NCBI GenBank assembly: GCA_036365455.1
Contig: JAWQUS010000010.1
Coordinates: 20,880,501-20,944,500 of the forward strand
Length of the DNA: 64,000 nucleotides
Reading direction: 5' to 3'
DNA from: Macrosoma leucophasiata
Lineage: Eukaryota > Arthropoda > Insecta > Lepidoptera > Hedylidae
The position numbers were made by a program, and so were the translations under genes. Below, one piece after another: positions 9,455 through 21,548 of this stretch (its first letter is position 1; every line of letters begins with the position of its first letter). Under the pieces are notes generated by a model, which saw only the letters and a program-made list of their open reading frames with translations, was not told where the DNA came from and did no database searches.

Positions 9455-11766
9455 CAGCTGGTTCGTATCGATTGATTTCAGGTACCTTATACTTTTATAG
9501 GTTTCACATTATTATGTAGCATACTTGATTTTTTTTCAGTTCTTCTGTATATTTCGGTCATGATTATTAAACATTATAACGGAAATCAAATTATTTTGGA
9601 AATAAAATGCTACTAAAATTATACATTAGTACCAAAGTAGGCATATTCTTTCGAACTGGTAATGCAAAAATACCTAAATAAATAAACCATGATTCGAAAA
9701 TTATAAAAACTTATAAATATAGTTCACAAGGCTAGGCGAATAACGACAGTTTATTTAAACTTATTTGCATTTTAACATGTATTTAAACACACACCAAGCA
9801 ATTACAATTACCAACACAACATATTATTATATAAATACGTATTTTCACTTAAATAATTTCTCATAATATGTATTTCCATAAATAAATACACAAATGCTAT
9901 TAGTCCCATTAGAAAACCCAGAAGAAACGGAATCGATGCCAAAAATTGTGTCACCAAAGAAACAAATGTCCTTTTTTGAGACCCAGCAAACAATACAGCA
10001 ATAAACATTACCGAGAAACTTTCTTATAAATCTTTACTGCTTTTATCGCAGATTTTAATGGCTTTTTTGTTTTGTGGATTGTTCATACATTTACTTTAAT
10101 CGACGAATTTTTTTCGTTGCCCGAATTAATGGCATAGAATAACGTCGCGACATCTTGGAATTAAAGAGGATTTATTGCCTACTATCTGTAATTTTATTTC
10201 ATAAACGACTTTGTCTATTAACGCGCCTACTACTATTTATGGTCCTGGTATTGCTTCAGATAATTTATGCGATGATATCTAGCTATATAACTTTCGTAAA
10301 ATGACTATTATATTTACCTAAATCGGTGTGAAAGACCTAAATTACAGAAAAAAAGTAAAAAATAAGTATGTACATCTCTAACTAGGCCAATTCTATATCC
10401 AAAAACATCTTTACTGAAACATACCGCTTGAAAAAAAATCTCGCAAATCGGCAAAAAATCGCATTCGATTTTCAAAGGAGGGTCGTGCCACGTGAGTCCA
10501 CCCACGGCCGATTATAACGGTCGAGTTTACACTTTTGGTTCTTTTTTTTCGGCACGCGCCAAGGGCCGGTGATTCACGGCCTGGCAGATGTTGGCTTTTT
10601 ATGCTATCAGCTGATGTAACGGGCAGGCCTCGATAATGATGCATCTTGCCACTCGTCATACCCAATCAAGGTACTAGCCCTTTTCTTTAAAGATTTTTTA
10701 TTTTTGTTTTTTTTTTGTAAATATTTTACACTTAGGCACCTATACAGCGTTTGAGATTTTTTTTGTTTGTTTAAACCAGTTGATAAAATCGGAAAAAAAA
10801 TTATCGCATTACATTTTATTTTCAAACATTATTTATTCGTAATTTTTGTACAAAACTATGTACTAAAAGAAAATACTTATTATTATTCTTAACATTAAGA
10901 TCTATGATCAAATTTATACGAAAAAAAATCTTGTTGTAAAAATATTAGTTAATTTCTCCATAAAATACAAGATATAGGTATGTGTTTGCTTTTAAAACTA
11001 AATAATTATTTTAAAATACAAGTTAAGGTCCAAAGTCAGAAACTTCGTGTACCTACAGCAAATTTATCTTGGTTGTTCACGAAAACAAACAGGATGCGTG
11101 TCAGACGCTTGTTCACGTCCAAATGATATTCATAAACAAGACGATATTTAACTTTGTAAAGTTTGGAAAACTTAATTCATTTTTAAATAACAGAAATATT
11201 AAACAGTTTCGTACCGCCCCTATATGTACCTTTCAACTAATATAGAAAATACAATAATATTTTGGGTACTATATTTTGATTATGTAGGTACTGTACCATG
11301 TTTGACATTTTTAGCGAAGTGTTTATTTGAAAAATACTCTTTTAAATTTCCATAATTGTACTGCTTTCCACACTAGCATTTGTTACGAATATTCAAACAT
11401 TTCCATCCGGTACAAACTTTTACATACTACATATTTTTAATATAAAGCATGACTGACATGGCAACATTGAAATGAAAATCAAGCTCAGAGCTAAATAAAC
11501 AATAGATTTTTCATGATAATTTTCTAAAGCCGTGGTTTAGAATTTATAGTTGTCATTTTACCTGTTTTTATGCAGATGTTTCTGGTCTGCACGTTTATGC
11601 GGCACTGTTAGAACTTTATTTAAAACTGCACAATAAATGACGTTGGTATCCATTTATTATTTTACAATGCAACGTTAAAATATTTTACTGAATAAGCTAC
11701 GCATTTTGATTGAGGTATAGAGTTTGTGAAGTTAGGCTGTGTAGAGAACCGTGACTCTATAGGGGC
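9455..11766. other. Long AT-rich intron stretch
   Basis: No gene seen. 10484-10660 is richer in GC (CCACGTGAGTCCACCC, GGGCCGGTGATTCACGG) and open on the minus strand for 84 codons, with no recognisable domain; it may be a remnant of a repeat. Confidence 0.4.
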
Positions 11767-12052
11767 TTTCTGGTGGTAGAGTTCCACTGTAGGAGTTCGA
11801 TGGCGTAGGCACCACCGCATTACTTATTCTGTCTGCTGCCAAACAATACTTAGTGTTCAGCACTATTATGTTCCAGTTAGATGGTAATGTAGGGGCACGT
11901 AATACCTAAAACAGAGACATAAAAACTAAGGCCTCAGGGGTGGCAACGCATCTGCATTTTGACCTCTGGTCTTTGTATAAGTGTCTTTAGGCTACAGTCA
12001 TCACTTCACATCAATGTGAACTGCATGCTTGTTTGCCACTTTCATAACATAA
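11767..12052 (+). mobile_element. Family A element, full length, old subfamily
   Basis: Starts TTCTGGTGGTAGAGTTCC and ends GTTTGCCACTTTCATAACAT. It carries GTTAGATGGTAATG and CATAAAAACTAAGGCCTC and is more diverged than the copy at 6311. Confidence 0.75.
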
Positions 12053-13515
12053 ATAAGTAAAGGTCTGATAAGTTTTTATTTTGAGAGTACTAGACCACCC
12101 TATATGGAATGACGTACAACTCTACGTACGAATGTATATATTATTTCACAAGTATGTTTCATTTATAAGCTAAAAAATTATAAGCTCTACCTATAATAAT
12201 ATATCAATCGTTTTATTTTGTATTTTTTTACATATTATTATTTTATATCACCGTTATAAAACCAAATGACACAAGCGGAGCAGATTACCCATATTATTAG
12301 TTTATTATGAAACGAGTACCGCGAGAGGTAGACAGATGTTTTATTTTCGTCAATAAATTCGTTTTCTACGACAGATTAAGACAACAGCTGTACCTTTCAC
12401 GTTTTTTGCCTCTTCCTCAAGTTTTTCTAGAGGTTCTATTAAAGTTACATATAAAGGCCATATACGGATATTATTCCTGAAGGCAGACTTTATTTTAGTA
12501 CATATGTGTAACTTGTTGTTACAATTTTCTTTTCCTGTGGCAGTTAATTATAAAATGTATTAAATAAAAAGTAATAAAGAAAGAAAGAACAATATTATTA
12601 GCATGGTAATCCTTGTTGCACTTCACTTTTTATTATTAATTTGAAAATCTTTTGAAATAATTAAGCTAATACATTGTTTCGAGTTGGTTTCGACGGTGCC
12701 ACTACAACATCCAAGTCACTGAAAATGTTACTTCTATGCGGTAATCATTATTCGAAAAAAGTTTTATAGATAGACAAATGCAGGCATAGATTAGTATTAA
12801 GATATCATAGACTCTACAATAATAATAATACAATAAATTGGTAGTAAATCCGTGATACAGCTTATAAATCCGAGGACGTAGGTAAGTACCCTTTCGTGTT
12901 TTACCTAAAATTAAAAATATAATTTAAACGTTTCTGGAGCTTGACAATATGTTCAACATTTTGGAGTAGAGCTTCATCGACGAGGGTCATATAATATCTG
13001 AGCGACTAAATACTAATACTAGTATAGTATTCCAGCAATTCGGTAATGAAATACTCGTATATTGTATCATTTCTGGCATAGAAGCAAAAAAATGGGATTT
13101 TTGGCATTTTCATTACATTTTTATGTATTAATACGCGGAGCAAAATCAAAGGATCCCTTTTTACGAGAATTGCGTATAAAATTTGACATACTTATAATTT
13201 GTGTGTAGAAGTGCAGAATGCTATATATCATAATGATATAAGTCCATTAAATCAATAAATAAAACATTACATACTCTACGTATACCATGATTTGAGGACA
13301 TAGTAAATTACATTCACATTGTTAATTTCAAAATGTCAAACATAATTACATGTGCTGTGTACCTTCCTACCAGCTTGTGGTAAAACGGTTTCACCGTGGA
13401 AGTTCAAAATTAGTTATAATTTATGGATGCGTATTGCGGTCGAATTTCGACCATTGGGCGAACCCTAGTACAATAAAATGTTATATAACACTTCGTACTG
13501 TCCTATTTACCTGAA
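12053..13515. other. AT-rich intron, nothing recognised
   Basis: No gene, repeat or regulatory element I can support. Confidence 0.5.
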
Positions 13516-13615
13516 TCTATAATATAAAAATAAGTCGGGTTTTTCTTCCTGACGCTTCCGGAAAAATTATTTATAAAACGACATCCACGCGGGCGAAGCC
13601 GCGGGCAACAGCTAT
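13516..13615 (+). mobile_element. Internally deleted mini-Helitron
   Basis: TCTATAATATAAAAATAAGT after an A, then CTTCCTGACGC, then ACGCGGGCGAAGCCGCGGGC and CAGCTAT where CTAG is expected. About 100 bp; the middle of the usual element is missing. Confidence 0.6.
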
Positions 13616-14944
13616 ATTATCTAAAATTGAAAAGTAACATACTCGCTTCACGATTAAAAACTTTGAGAATTTTCGTAATAAGAGTACCTAACTGTTTTGT
13701 TACTCCTATTACGAAAATGTATATCTCATAATATGTAATTAAAAATTATAACATGTAATTAAAATAAATAACACATGCTTAAACGGCTACGAGTAGTACA
13801 TAATATATTTCTTTCAAAACTCAACCACAAGATGGCGACCGAACAAACTTGCATTGAGAATAAAAGGCCTATTGTACGCGGATAATAAAATTTTAAATAG
13901 AAGAATTAAAGCTAAACTCATTGAAGGCAGCAAAAAACAGGACCGTTGCTGTAGACTGGTTTAACAAACACATAAATTATCTTGAAATAACCTTCTTACC
14001 TTCTTAATTTTATGATAATACATTTTCGTTGTATGTAATTCAAAAAGGTTCACAGTTTACAGAATTTACTCTCAAATCATCTATACTGCGAAAGCTTGAC
14101 AGAACTCTGCCATGTTGCTTACAAATCAATACTTTTTCCTAGCAAAGACTACCCCAATGCACGCAACTAATTCATACAGCCTAGAACGGGTCGACATAAA
14201 TAACTCTATCTATTCTATACGACTTCTTTTCTACAACCAAACAGGTACGCACACATATACATAAAAGATCCCGGCCAATGGCGCTCTATTTTCACAATAT
14301 AGGTGTACGGGGTGTACAAGTGTGAGTAAGTGCGTGAGGGGTGCGTTGATGCACCCTTACCGTGCATACAACACGAAACCGAATGCGTTGCATTATATTT
14401 TATTATGTTACGCTATTAAATCCGGATTTTGGATTATGTCCGAGCGGGGTAGCCATAATTTATTTCGATCCATTTCGTACTGCACATGTTAATGTAATTT
14501 CAGTTCTCGAATTTTAATTTCGATCTCGTAATTTTTTTAATTTTAGAAATGACAGGGCAAAGGAAATTATTTACACGGCCGTGTATTTTTTTTAATATAA
14601 AGGTAAATGCTTGTGCAGCCTAGTAATTTAGTGTGAATAATGTAAAAGCCTACAGCGTTACAGATGAGTGTGTGAGTAAGTGGTGCGTTCAGAAGCAATG
14701 CGGTGGTAAAATCGCGCGTGCCCACGCATACGAGCCCAGTTCCGCGCCCCGGGGCCCTAACTATTCTAATGCCTCACGACTTCAAGTGCTTTTAACACAT
14801 ATTTGAAAAAATATTTTCTTTTTAAAAGCGACCAGGGTTCCGTGTTTGAAGTTTTACGCTGTAATTCAAGTGTTTACAGTTGATTATTCGTAACGAAATT
14901 GTTTGAATTTTTGGTAGTCTTGATGTTAACCTAAGTTGGTTATA
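13616..14944. other. AT-rich intron with a short GC-rich patch
   Basis: 14290-14370 has GTGTGAGTAAGTGCGTGAG, and 14660-14755 has the similar GTGTGTGAGTAAGTGGTGCG plus a CGCGCCCCGGGGCCC block. The shared GTGAGTAAGTG..TGCG string hints at an old duplication. No coding signal. Confidence 0.35.
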
Positions 14945-16224
14945 TTAGGTTGGGGAAAAAGTTTCTTCGCATTTTTTAAGATAATTCAAAACATTTTTTA
15001 ATATAGTTTATTTAAATTTAATTAAAGTATGTATGTACCATTTTGTACATAGGGGGGTGTTTTGTAGGTAGGGACATGATCCCATTGCTATAAAAATTTT
15101 GGGACTTCTCATCAAAATACCGCTACAAGTGGATTTGGCAGTCCTCTCCTGATGTTAACCTAACATTGCATAAAGAATTCTGAAGAGACCGAAACAGGTG
15201 GAAATCTGAAGGTGCAAGGTCAGGACTATACGGCGGATGCATTAACACCTCTCAGCCAAACTCTCTTAATTTTTGCTGAGTGGCTATAGATGTGTGAGGT
15301 CTAGCGTTATCATGATGAAACACCACACCCCTTCTGTTGATCAATTCCGGCCGCTTTCTCTCAACTTCTTGCTTTAATCTCATCAGTTGTTCGCAGTAGA
15401 GTTCAGAATCGATAGTCCTGCCTGGTGGTAATAGCTCATAATGAATAATGCCCTTCCAATCCCACCACACACACACAACATCACCTTATTGCGAGTTAAC
15501 CCGGGTTTCGCCACAGTCTGTGAAGCCTGACCGGCCTTTGACCACGACCTTTTTCGCACGTTCTTGTCGTACGTGATCCACTTTTCATCACCAGTTATCA
15601 GCTTCTTCAAAAATGATTCGGTTTTATTACGTCGTAATTAAGAATCACAAATGAGTACACGGTTCATTAGGTTTCTTTCAGTGAGCTCGTGAGGTACCCA
15701 AATATCGAGCTTTTTTTTATAGCTTTTTTCAAATGCGCCAAAACTGTTTTGTGATCAATTCTCAGTTCTTCAGCTACGTCGTAACTACTGATATGTCGAT
15801 CTTGCTCCACTTTTTCAAAAATGGCATCCATTTTATCCGTAATAGGGCGACCAGAGCGAGGTGTATCTTTGACATCAAAATTTCCGGATTGAAAACGCTT
15901 AAACCAAATTTGTGCTACTCTCACAGACACTGCACTAGGTCCCATAAATATCGCAAATTTTTTTCGCTGCTTGCGTTGCATTTTTACCTTCTTTGTAGTA
16001 AAATTTTAAAATGTATCGAATTTCTTCATTAGATTCACTCATCTTGACAGTACGAAAAACAAATGAAAATCACACATTTGCCTAATTTGAATTTGGAATT
16101 ATGTTCTTTAAAATTTTAACTTTCAATGATACCAAAACCAGACAGATACAAATACTACAGAGAAAGAGATTTTATTACAAGTTCATACATACTATAATGC
16201 GAAAAGACTTTTTCCCCAACCTAT
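14945..16224 (-). mobile_element. Mariner transposon, complete ends, inactive
   Basis: A 1280-bp element flanked by TA on both sides (14943-14944 and 16225-16226). The inverted ends share TAGGTTGGGGAAAAAG, then diverge slightly (TTTCTTCGCATT versus TCTTTTCGCATT); the first terminal base differs between ends. The transposase lies on the minus strand. Length, TA target and ends fit Tc1/mariner, of the cecropia/SETMAR-like mariner group by protein similarity. Confidence 0.93.
15022..16042 (-). pseudogene. Mariner transposase, frameshifted
   Basis: Starts MSESNEEIRYILKFYY at 16042, with the N-terminal helix-turn-helix region and the linker text WFKRFQSGNFDVKDTPRSGR. Catalytic motifs survive: TGDEKWITYD (first Asp), HHDNARPHT (second Asp) and YSPDLAPSDFHLF (third Asp), the DD34D pattern. 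Breaks: an extra G near 15941-15943, a length change in the A-run near 15714, TAA at 15638-15640, an extra dinucleotide in the GT repeat near 15467-15478, TGA for a Trp at 15252-15254, a further TAG downstream and another shift before the end (QNGTYIL, stop at 15022). It would encode about 340 residues that cut and paste the element at TA sites; this copy cannot. Confidence 0.93.
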
Positions 16225-16570
16225 TAGATAAATAATGTCCAGTATGAAGCACCATCAAACACAATAATAATCAATGCTAATAATTCAAATTAAGCTGTAG
16301 AGTTTGTTTGTATGCTTGATTGGATGCACTAATCTCTGAAAAAACGTTACACGTTTCCAGAAAGGGCATGAAACTGACAATATTTACATTTGGCAATGAA
16401 CTTAAAAGCTATTGCTGCAGCTTAAAAAAAAAAGCGAAGAAATTCAAAGCGTAACATACACTTTTTTGTGTATTAAATTTTATAACTTTATACAAATAAT
16501 AATATGATGTTTATAAATATTAGAAAATACTTGTAATATTTTATTTTTCGCAATAACACATGCGAATGAA
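16225..16570. other. AT-rich intron, nothing recognised
   Basis: Flank of the mariner insertion; no feature seen. Confidence 0.5.
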
Positions 16571-16679
16571 CTTAAGAAATAAAAGAAAGATGGGTCGTTG
16601 TAGAATGTCGTTCACCGACCCTAAATGGGTTAAAAAATAAAAAAAAAACGGAAGGCAAATTTTGAGGTATCGGTGTGGG

Positions 16680-16752
16680 ACTTCGGTAGCTTAGTGGTAA
16701 AGCGGCTGAACTGTTTATCCTGAGGTCGCAGGTTCGATTCCTGCCCGAAATC
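16680..16752 (+). pseudogene. tRNA-like sequence with intact Pol III boxes
   Basis: Exactly 73 nt. The acceptor stem ACTTCGG/CCGAAAT has one mismatch, the D arm GCTT..AAGC and T arm GCAGG-TTCGATT-CCTGC are perfect, and the A box (TAGCTTAGTGG) and B box (GGTTCGATTCC) match consensus. A T-run from about 16754 could terminate Pol III. The anticodon stem fails (at best 3 of 5 pairs around CTGTTTA, which would read GTT/Asn), so it is a tRNA pseudogene or a SINE head, not a working tRNA. Confidence 0.7.
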
Positions 16753-16754
16753 AT

Positions 16755-17108
16755 TTTTTTCTTTCCCATCAATTTTCTTTATTTTTTTTTAAATACTTTG
16801 GAGGAAAATTTTTTTGGATTTTATAAAATTCAAATTTAATTTAGCAAGCAACGCACTGAGCGAAACATTATGCAGTAGGTATCAACATGCGGTATAGTTT
16901 TAGCTACGCAGCTCCCAGTTCATACACTTCATTAGTGTCCCCGCTGACACGCGGCGGGCTCATGCAGCGTGAACACCCACCCTCGCCCGACATCTAATTT
17001 TGCACTGAAATTCCTATATTCTACCTAAGGAATATACACGTACGTTTTCACTCATATACTTGTTTTGCGTAACAATTGTTTAGATCTAATCCAATTTTAC
17101 GTACCTGA
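16755..17108. other. AT-rich intron, nothing recognised
   Basis: A T-rich run follows the tRNA-like sequence; 16920-16995 is moderately GC-rich without identifiable content. Confidence 0.45.
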
Positions 17109-17166
17109 GATAAACACGCATGCAGTTCACATTGATGTGAAGTGAATATCGTTGACTGTAGATTGC
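17109..17166 (-). mobile_element. Family A fragment (3' end)
   Basis: ACACGCATGCAGTTCACATT with GATGTGAAGTGA matches the terminal 60 bp of the family on the minus strand. Confidence 0.55.
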
Positions 17167-18575
17167 ACTTTCCAATGGATTTCCTAAGGATGGAATTTTT
17201 GCATAACTTTTATTGTATCATAAGAATATAAGTAGTCAAACATTTTCTATGATATACTTTTCTGTGTAGCTGTAATTGTCGAGATCTGTTTCGGCTTAAA
17301 ATGCGGAAAAAAAATTTACCTGTACCAACCTGTAGGAACAACAATAAGGGAATATAATATCATTTTCACGCGTATAGTTTCCTCCGTAGATAATTGTTAA
17401 GATCTGTAGCGTCCACTACATAAGGAACTACCTACAAAGGAAAAGTGGAACACAAGAATCGCAAAAGTACTTGTCTAGTACGAAAGATGACGGAATTGAA
17501 TCGCACATACGAAGTTTTCTCAAGAGTTGCCCTATATACAAACTTTCCAACGCATCGCGTTCCTCCACAGATCTATTACTGTATTAAATACCTACCTAAG
17601 TGTATATAATTATGCGTAAGGGATAGCTACACGTTTTTGCTAATATGCATACATATATATTTACATAGCGAAACCGTTGAATCTGCAGCATTACAGCAGC
17701 GTAGTACCAAATTGTTTCGATAGAGATGAATATCTTGTTATGTTGGCATTGTGATGTTGTCGTTTCAAAGAATACGTAATCTTTATCAGTAGGGGGTAAG
17801 GAGCTACCATCTAGCATATTATATAGTTAATCAAAAGTTATTTATCAGTTAAAGTTATTAATAATAAAATATTATCTTTTTGAATAGATTTGGGTAAGAT
17901 GTAAAGTGTGATAAACGCCCCGGTTAAAATCACTTCTAAGTAAAGTTCCATAATAATAACCATAATTTGTATATTTTATGATTAGCATATGCATACGGTA
18001 GAACACATCAAATACTGACGAATATATTACTAAAAAAATGAGACTTGATGCATAAGAAAAGTTATCATGAGTTAGCAACTGAAAATTGTACGTACTAGTA
18101 CGTCATACTGATAAATGCAGTAAACATAATTAGGAAATTATAAAAAAATATTTTCAACAGAAATAAATGAATCCATTCACATTTAATGACAAACGGATGT
18201 CAGAATAATTAAATTTTCTCGAACGATTCAAGGAATAAATTGAAAGTATCATTAATACACTTTGAAAATTACATTTCTTGACCTCATAAATGAAAAGCTG
18301 CAATGCTGATGACAGGACAGTGTCGATGGCATATAATTTTTGCCACGTTGTCGCTTCCAGTATTGATGAATTTGACGACAAAATGAACGAAACCAGTATT
18401 GACTGTAGATACTTGGGACTAATTTGTGACGACAAAATATTAGCCGCACGATATTTTAATTTTTAAGAAGTTCTATGTACATTCAAATTAAAAAAAAAAA
18501 CTGAAAACAACTGTCTTTTGCATTTCCGACCCGACGTTAAAGAGGTCATTGAATACCTAATTGACAGTTACAAAT
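17167..18575. other. AT-rich intron, nothing recognised
   Basis: Short frames on the minus strand have no recognisable similarity. Confidence 0.5.
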
Positions 18576-18576
18576 T

Positions 18577-18790
18577 GATAATAATAATAATGATTTATTT
18601 TCTCACCATAATATAAGAGAACATTAAACATAATATCAATAGTAACACATCAAAACTATAATTATACAGTGGGAGACTGGTGCCTAAGCTAAACTGGAGT
18701 CTAAATTTCAGGACACCAACTCTCCACCCTGTAGGTAATGTTTACATTTAGTATATGTAAAATAATACACTGACAAGTGGTAAGTGATTT
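18577..18790 (-). mobile_element. Possible LINE 3' end fragment
   Basis: Starts with (AAT)n then ATTTATTTTCTCACC, and contains GGGAGACTGGTGCC and GGACACCAACTCTCC, typical of reversed lepidopteran LINE tails. A (GT/GC)n microsatellite follows at 18827-18858. Confidence 0.35.
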
Positions 18791-18901
18791 GCAAATTAAG
18801 CTTACATACTAATATTTTATCTATAGTGCGTGTGTGTGCGTGCGTGTGTGTGCGTGGTGAGTTATTGCAATATTAGATATTAATAGAGAAATTATTGCAA
18901 T

Positions 18902-19262
18902 ATGAAGCGAAGCGCGCATGGCCCCGCGGCTGGTGTAGATCATATGCGATCTACTCGGTGGAACACCACGGCCGCGGTCGGGTAGTATGATGGGTGACCG
19001 CTAGTGGCAAAAAATGCGCGTTACCGTGCTTCGGAGGGCACGTTAAGCCGTCGGTCTCGGTTTCTATCGATAGATAGCAGTCGTTAAACCTTGTCGGAGG
19101 CCTTATGGGCGGTTTGAAAACATCCGACAGCGGGTTGGCCACTAACCCGTATCTCCACCAATCCGCATTGGAGCAGCGTGGTGGAGTAAGCTTCCAGGCC
19201 TCCCCCCAAAAAGGGGAGAGACTCGTGCCCAGCAGTGGGACGTATAATGGATTGCCATTATT
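18902..19262 (+). mobile_element. 5S rRNA-derived SINE (SINE3-like), copy 1
   Basis: The first 110 bp (GCGCGCATGGCCC, GGTCGGGTAGTATGATGGGT, GACCGC) parallel 5S rRNA and its internal Pol III control region. The body (TATCGATAGATAGCAGTCG, CCGACAGCGGGTTGGCC) and the 3' end (GTGCCCAGCAGTGGGACGTA) match the LINE-shared tail common in Lepidoptera. A GAAGC duplication sits at the 5' edge. Confidence 0.75.
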
Positions 19263-19696
19263 ATACCTGCCAGGCACGTACCACGTCATTTTTATTAACC
19301 ATTTGGTTCTACTGTACCAAGAAAGCTCAATACCGAAACACTATAAAACATTGCTTATTTATGGTGGTGGTTGTAAAGATACACTTTAGTGTCTTTATCT
19401 ATATAGTCCAATGTAAACTATCAGTATTTTCATACGGGGTGGCATAATCACTATGTAACAATACCCTTTTCGATTAAAAGAGAAAAAAGAATTCATATTC
19501 CCAACAAATTGAATCTAATAAAACTCAGTTCTAAGTAAAACGGGATGTTTCGTAACACGTTTTTCAGTGCTCTGCGTGTATGTGCTTATGTACAAGTCGC
19601 TCCACCCTCTAGGGCTAGGGCACTGTACGCGTAACCTACAAATCCGCTCTCTAGCTGACCTGCGGCTGAAACCGTGTCGACTTACACTGCTCGTTT

Positions 19697-19960
19697 TTGC
19701 CTGTGACATCATAACACTCTAATGGACAGAAGTGTGGCAGAAATATGATGGTTTGAAGATTTGAATGTTGTTTTCTTAGATTCTGTTCGTTTGGTGACAA
19801 CAAGGTTTGGGGCACTTACTTGTTTTGCCTGTGAAATCATAATAATGTACTTAATGGGCAAAAATGTACCTGAAAAGATGGAGTTTTAGTAGATTCCGTT
19901 CCTTAGACAGCAATAAAGATTCTGGTATTTGCTCTAATGGGCAAAAATCAGAGAACATGG
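19697..19960 (+). repeat. Degenerate tandem repeat, about 128-bp period
   Basis: TTGCCTGTGACATCATAA at 19697 recurs as TTGCCTGTGAAATCATAA at 19825, each followed by CTAATGG.CA.AA and then TTAG.AGATTCNGTTC. A third partial copy (TCTAATGGGCAAAAATC) lies near 19932. No coding role seen. Confidence 0.6.
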
Positions 19961-20993
19961 GTTTTCTGCTCTTCATAGTTTTAAAAATGATTATGCTGTT
20001 TTATCATTAATTTCTGTTTTTTGGTAATTAAGATCATGTTGACATCATTCGAATAATTTCCAGTTCCTGATTCTCTTGCTTATATTATAATAAGTATAGT
20101 AGAAAATATTGAGAGACCATAGATGATGAATAAGTTAAATTTTAAAGAACAATTCCAGTCAACAATATCTCAGTGTATGTTGTGTAATCTTGTGTAACTT
20201 GTGGAACGAAATAAAGTTTTTAAAGCAAGTTATTCGCAAATGTTGCAAGAGTAAAGAAATAGCTCAAAGCTCTAACTATTAAACAATACAGTAAATTTTA
20301 AGAATTTCAAGCCGGATAAACTACGCACAACACAACAAATACCATCATTTTTAATTGCGTACAAAGTATGAAAACAAACAACCTATGTGTTGTAGTATAT
20401 AATGTGAAAAGCGTACCTGGGGGAGGCACGCATAACCTACTGAACGCTCTGCCTAGTTACTAAGAGGTATATAGGGGCAGAGAAAAAGCAAATACACGCT
20501 ATTCCTATGTATTTAACTCGACGGGTTACTTAACGACCTTCCTTGTTCAATCTCCTGACTCTAATGACCGGGAGGCTGTTAACCTATTAGTTATAGAGAC
20601 TCAAATAAACCATGAATCAAGTTGAGTTTAAACTTAATTAATTAAAATACTGTTGACTAATAAGTTTATCGTGTTGTATACTTTAAACCAGAGGCAAATT
20701 CTTTCGGTAACAACATTAATGATCTTTTACTGTCAAATAAAACCTTTTACAGTCGTTTAATGTCAAAGCATACGATTAGTAGCAATGTCGTTTATTTGAT
20801 GAGTTAGTTTTTCTCATGACTATAATTGTGTCCCCAAGATAATAGAATCATTTCCGGAACAGAAATATTAGTTAAGAAAAATGTTCGGGCGTTCGGAAGC
20901 CGAAAAGCGACCGGAACGATAGGTTAGTTTGAAAACAATCGGTTTAATTACGCAAGAAAAATATAAATGGTAACAGAGCAGTTCGCGAAAACC
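19961..20993. other. AT-rich intron, nothing recognised
   Basis: No supported feature. Confidence 0.5.
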
Positions 20994-20996
20994 TAA

Positions 20997-21545
20997 GCCT
21001 GGGTTGCATGAAGATATTTGTTAAAAGTTAAAGTTATCGTAACTTTTTGTAGTTATTGTAGTATTTACGGCCCTGTAATTTCCGGCACAGTGGCATAACA
21101 CCTTAGGCCTCAGGAGTGGCAACGCATCTGCATTTTGACCTTGGTCTTTGTGTGGGTGTCTATAGGCTGCAGTCATCACTTAACATCAATGTGAACTGCA
21201 TGCTTGTTTGCCAATTCCATAACATAAAAAAAAAAAAAATAATAATTGTAAACTTTAAAGTTAAAGTTAGAGAAGTATGTGAAATGTTACAATAACTTTA
21301 ATTTTACCAAATATATTTGTAAAAGATAGAAAGGAACATTCTCTTGATACCTATTTTTATTATTCAGTGTTTTTGGACCATTATTTATTTTATTTTTGTT
21401 TACTTTGACATATTAATCAACGTATCTGTTGTTATTCGCTTTAATCTTATATTTTGAAATTTGACCTATCCCAAGCAAGTTCTATTATTTCCATGCGATT
21501 AAATAAATTTTTGAGTTTTAGTTTGAGTTTTGGTGCAACCCGGGC
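20997..21545. mobile_element. Foldback MITE copy 1, split by a family A insertion
   Basis: The ends GCCTGGGTTGCA and TGCAACCCGGGC are inverted, flanked by TAA on both sides (20994-20996, 21546-21548), a 3-bp target like that of PIF/Harbinger elements. The arms contain TTAAAGTTAAAGTTAT and its complement. The family A copy at 21066-21239 interrupts the element. Confidence 0.75.
21066..21239 (+). mobile_element. Family A element, 5'-truncated, nested in a MITE
   Basis: Begins TACGGCCCTGTAATTTCCGG and ends TTCCATAACAT plus 14 A residues. Young subfamily. Confidence 0.8.
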
Positions 21546-21548
21546 TAA

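Noticed and set aside
10411..10665. 84-codon minus ORF in a GC-richer patch
   Set aside because: Coding-like by composition only; no family recognised and no splice context.
16680..16752. Functional tRNA-Asn gene
   Set aside because: The anticodon stem has too many mismatches and the acceptor stem one; called a tRNA-like pseudogene instead.
18902..19262. Genuine 5S rRNA gene
   Set aside because: Only the first part resembles 5S; it is diverged and joined to a SINE body and LINE tail.
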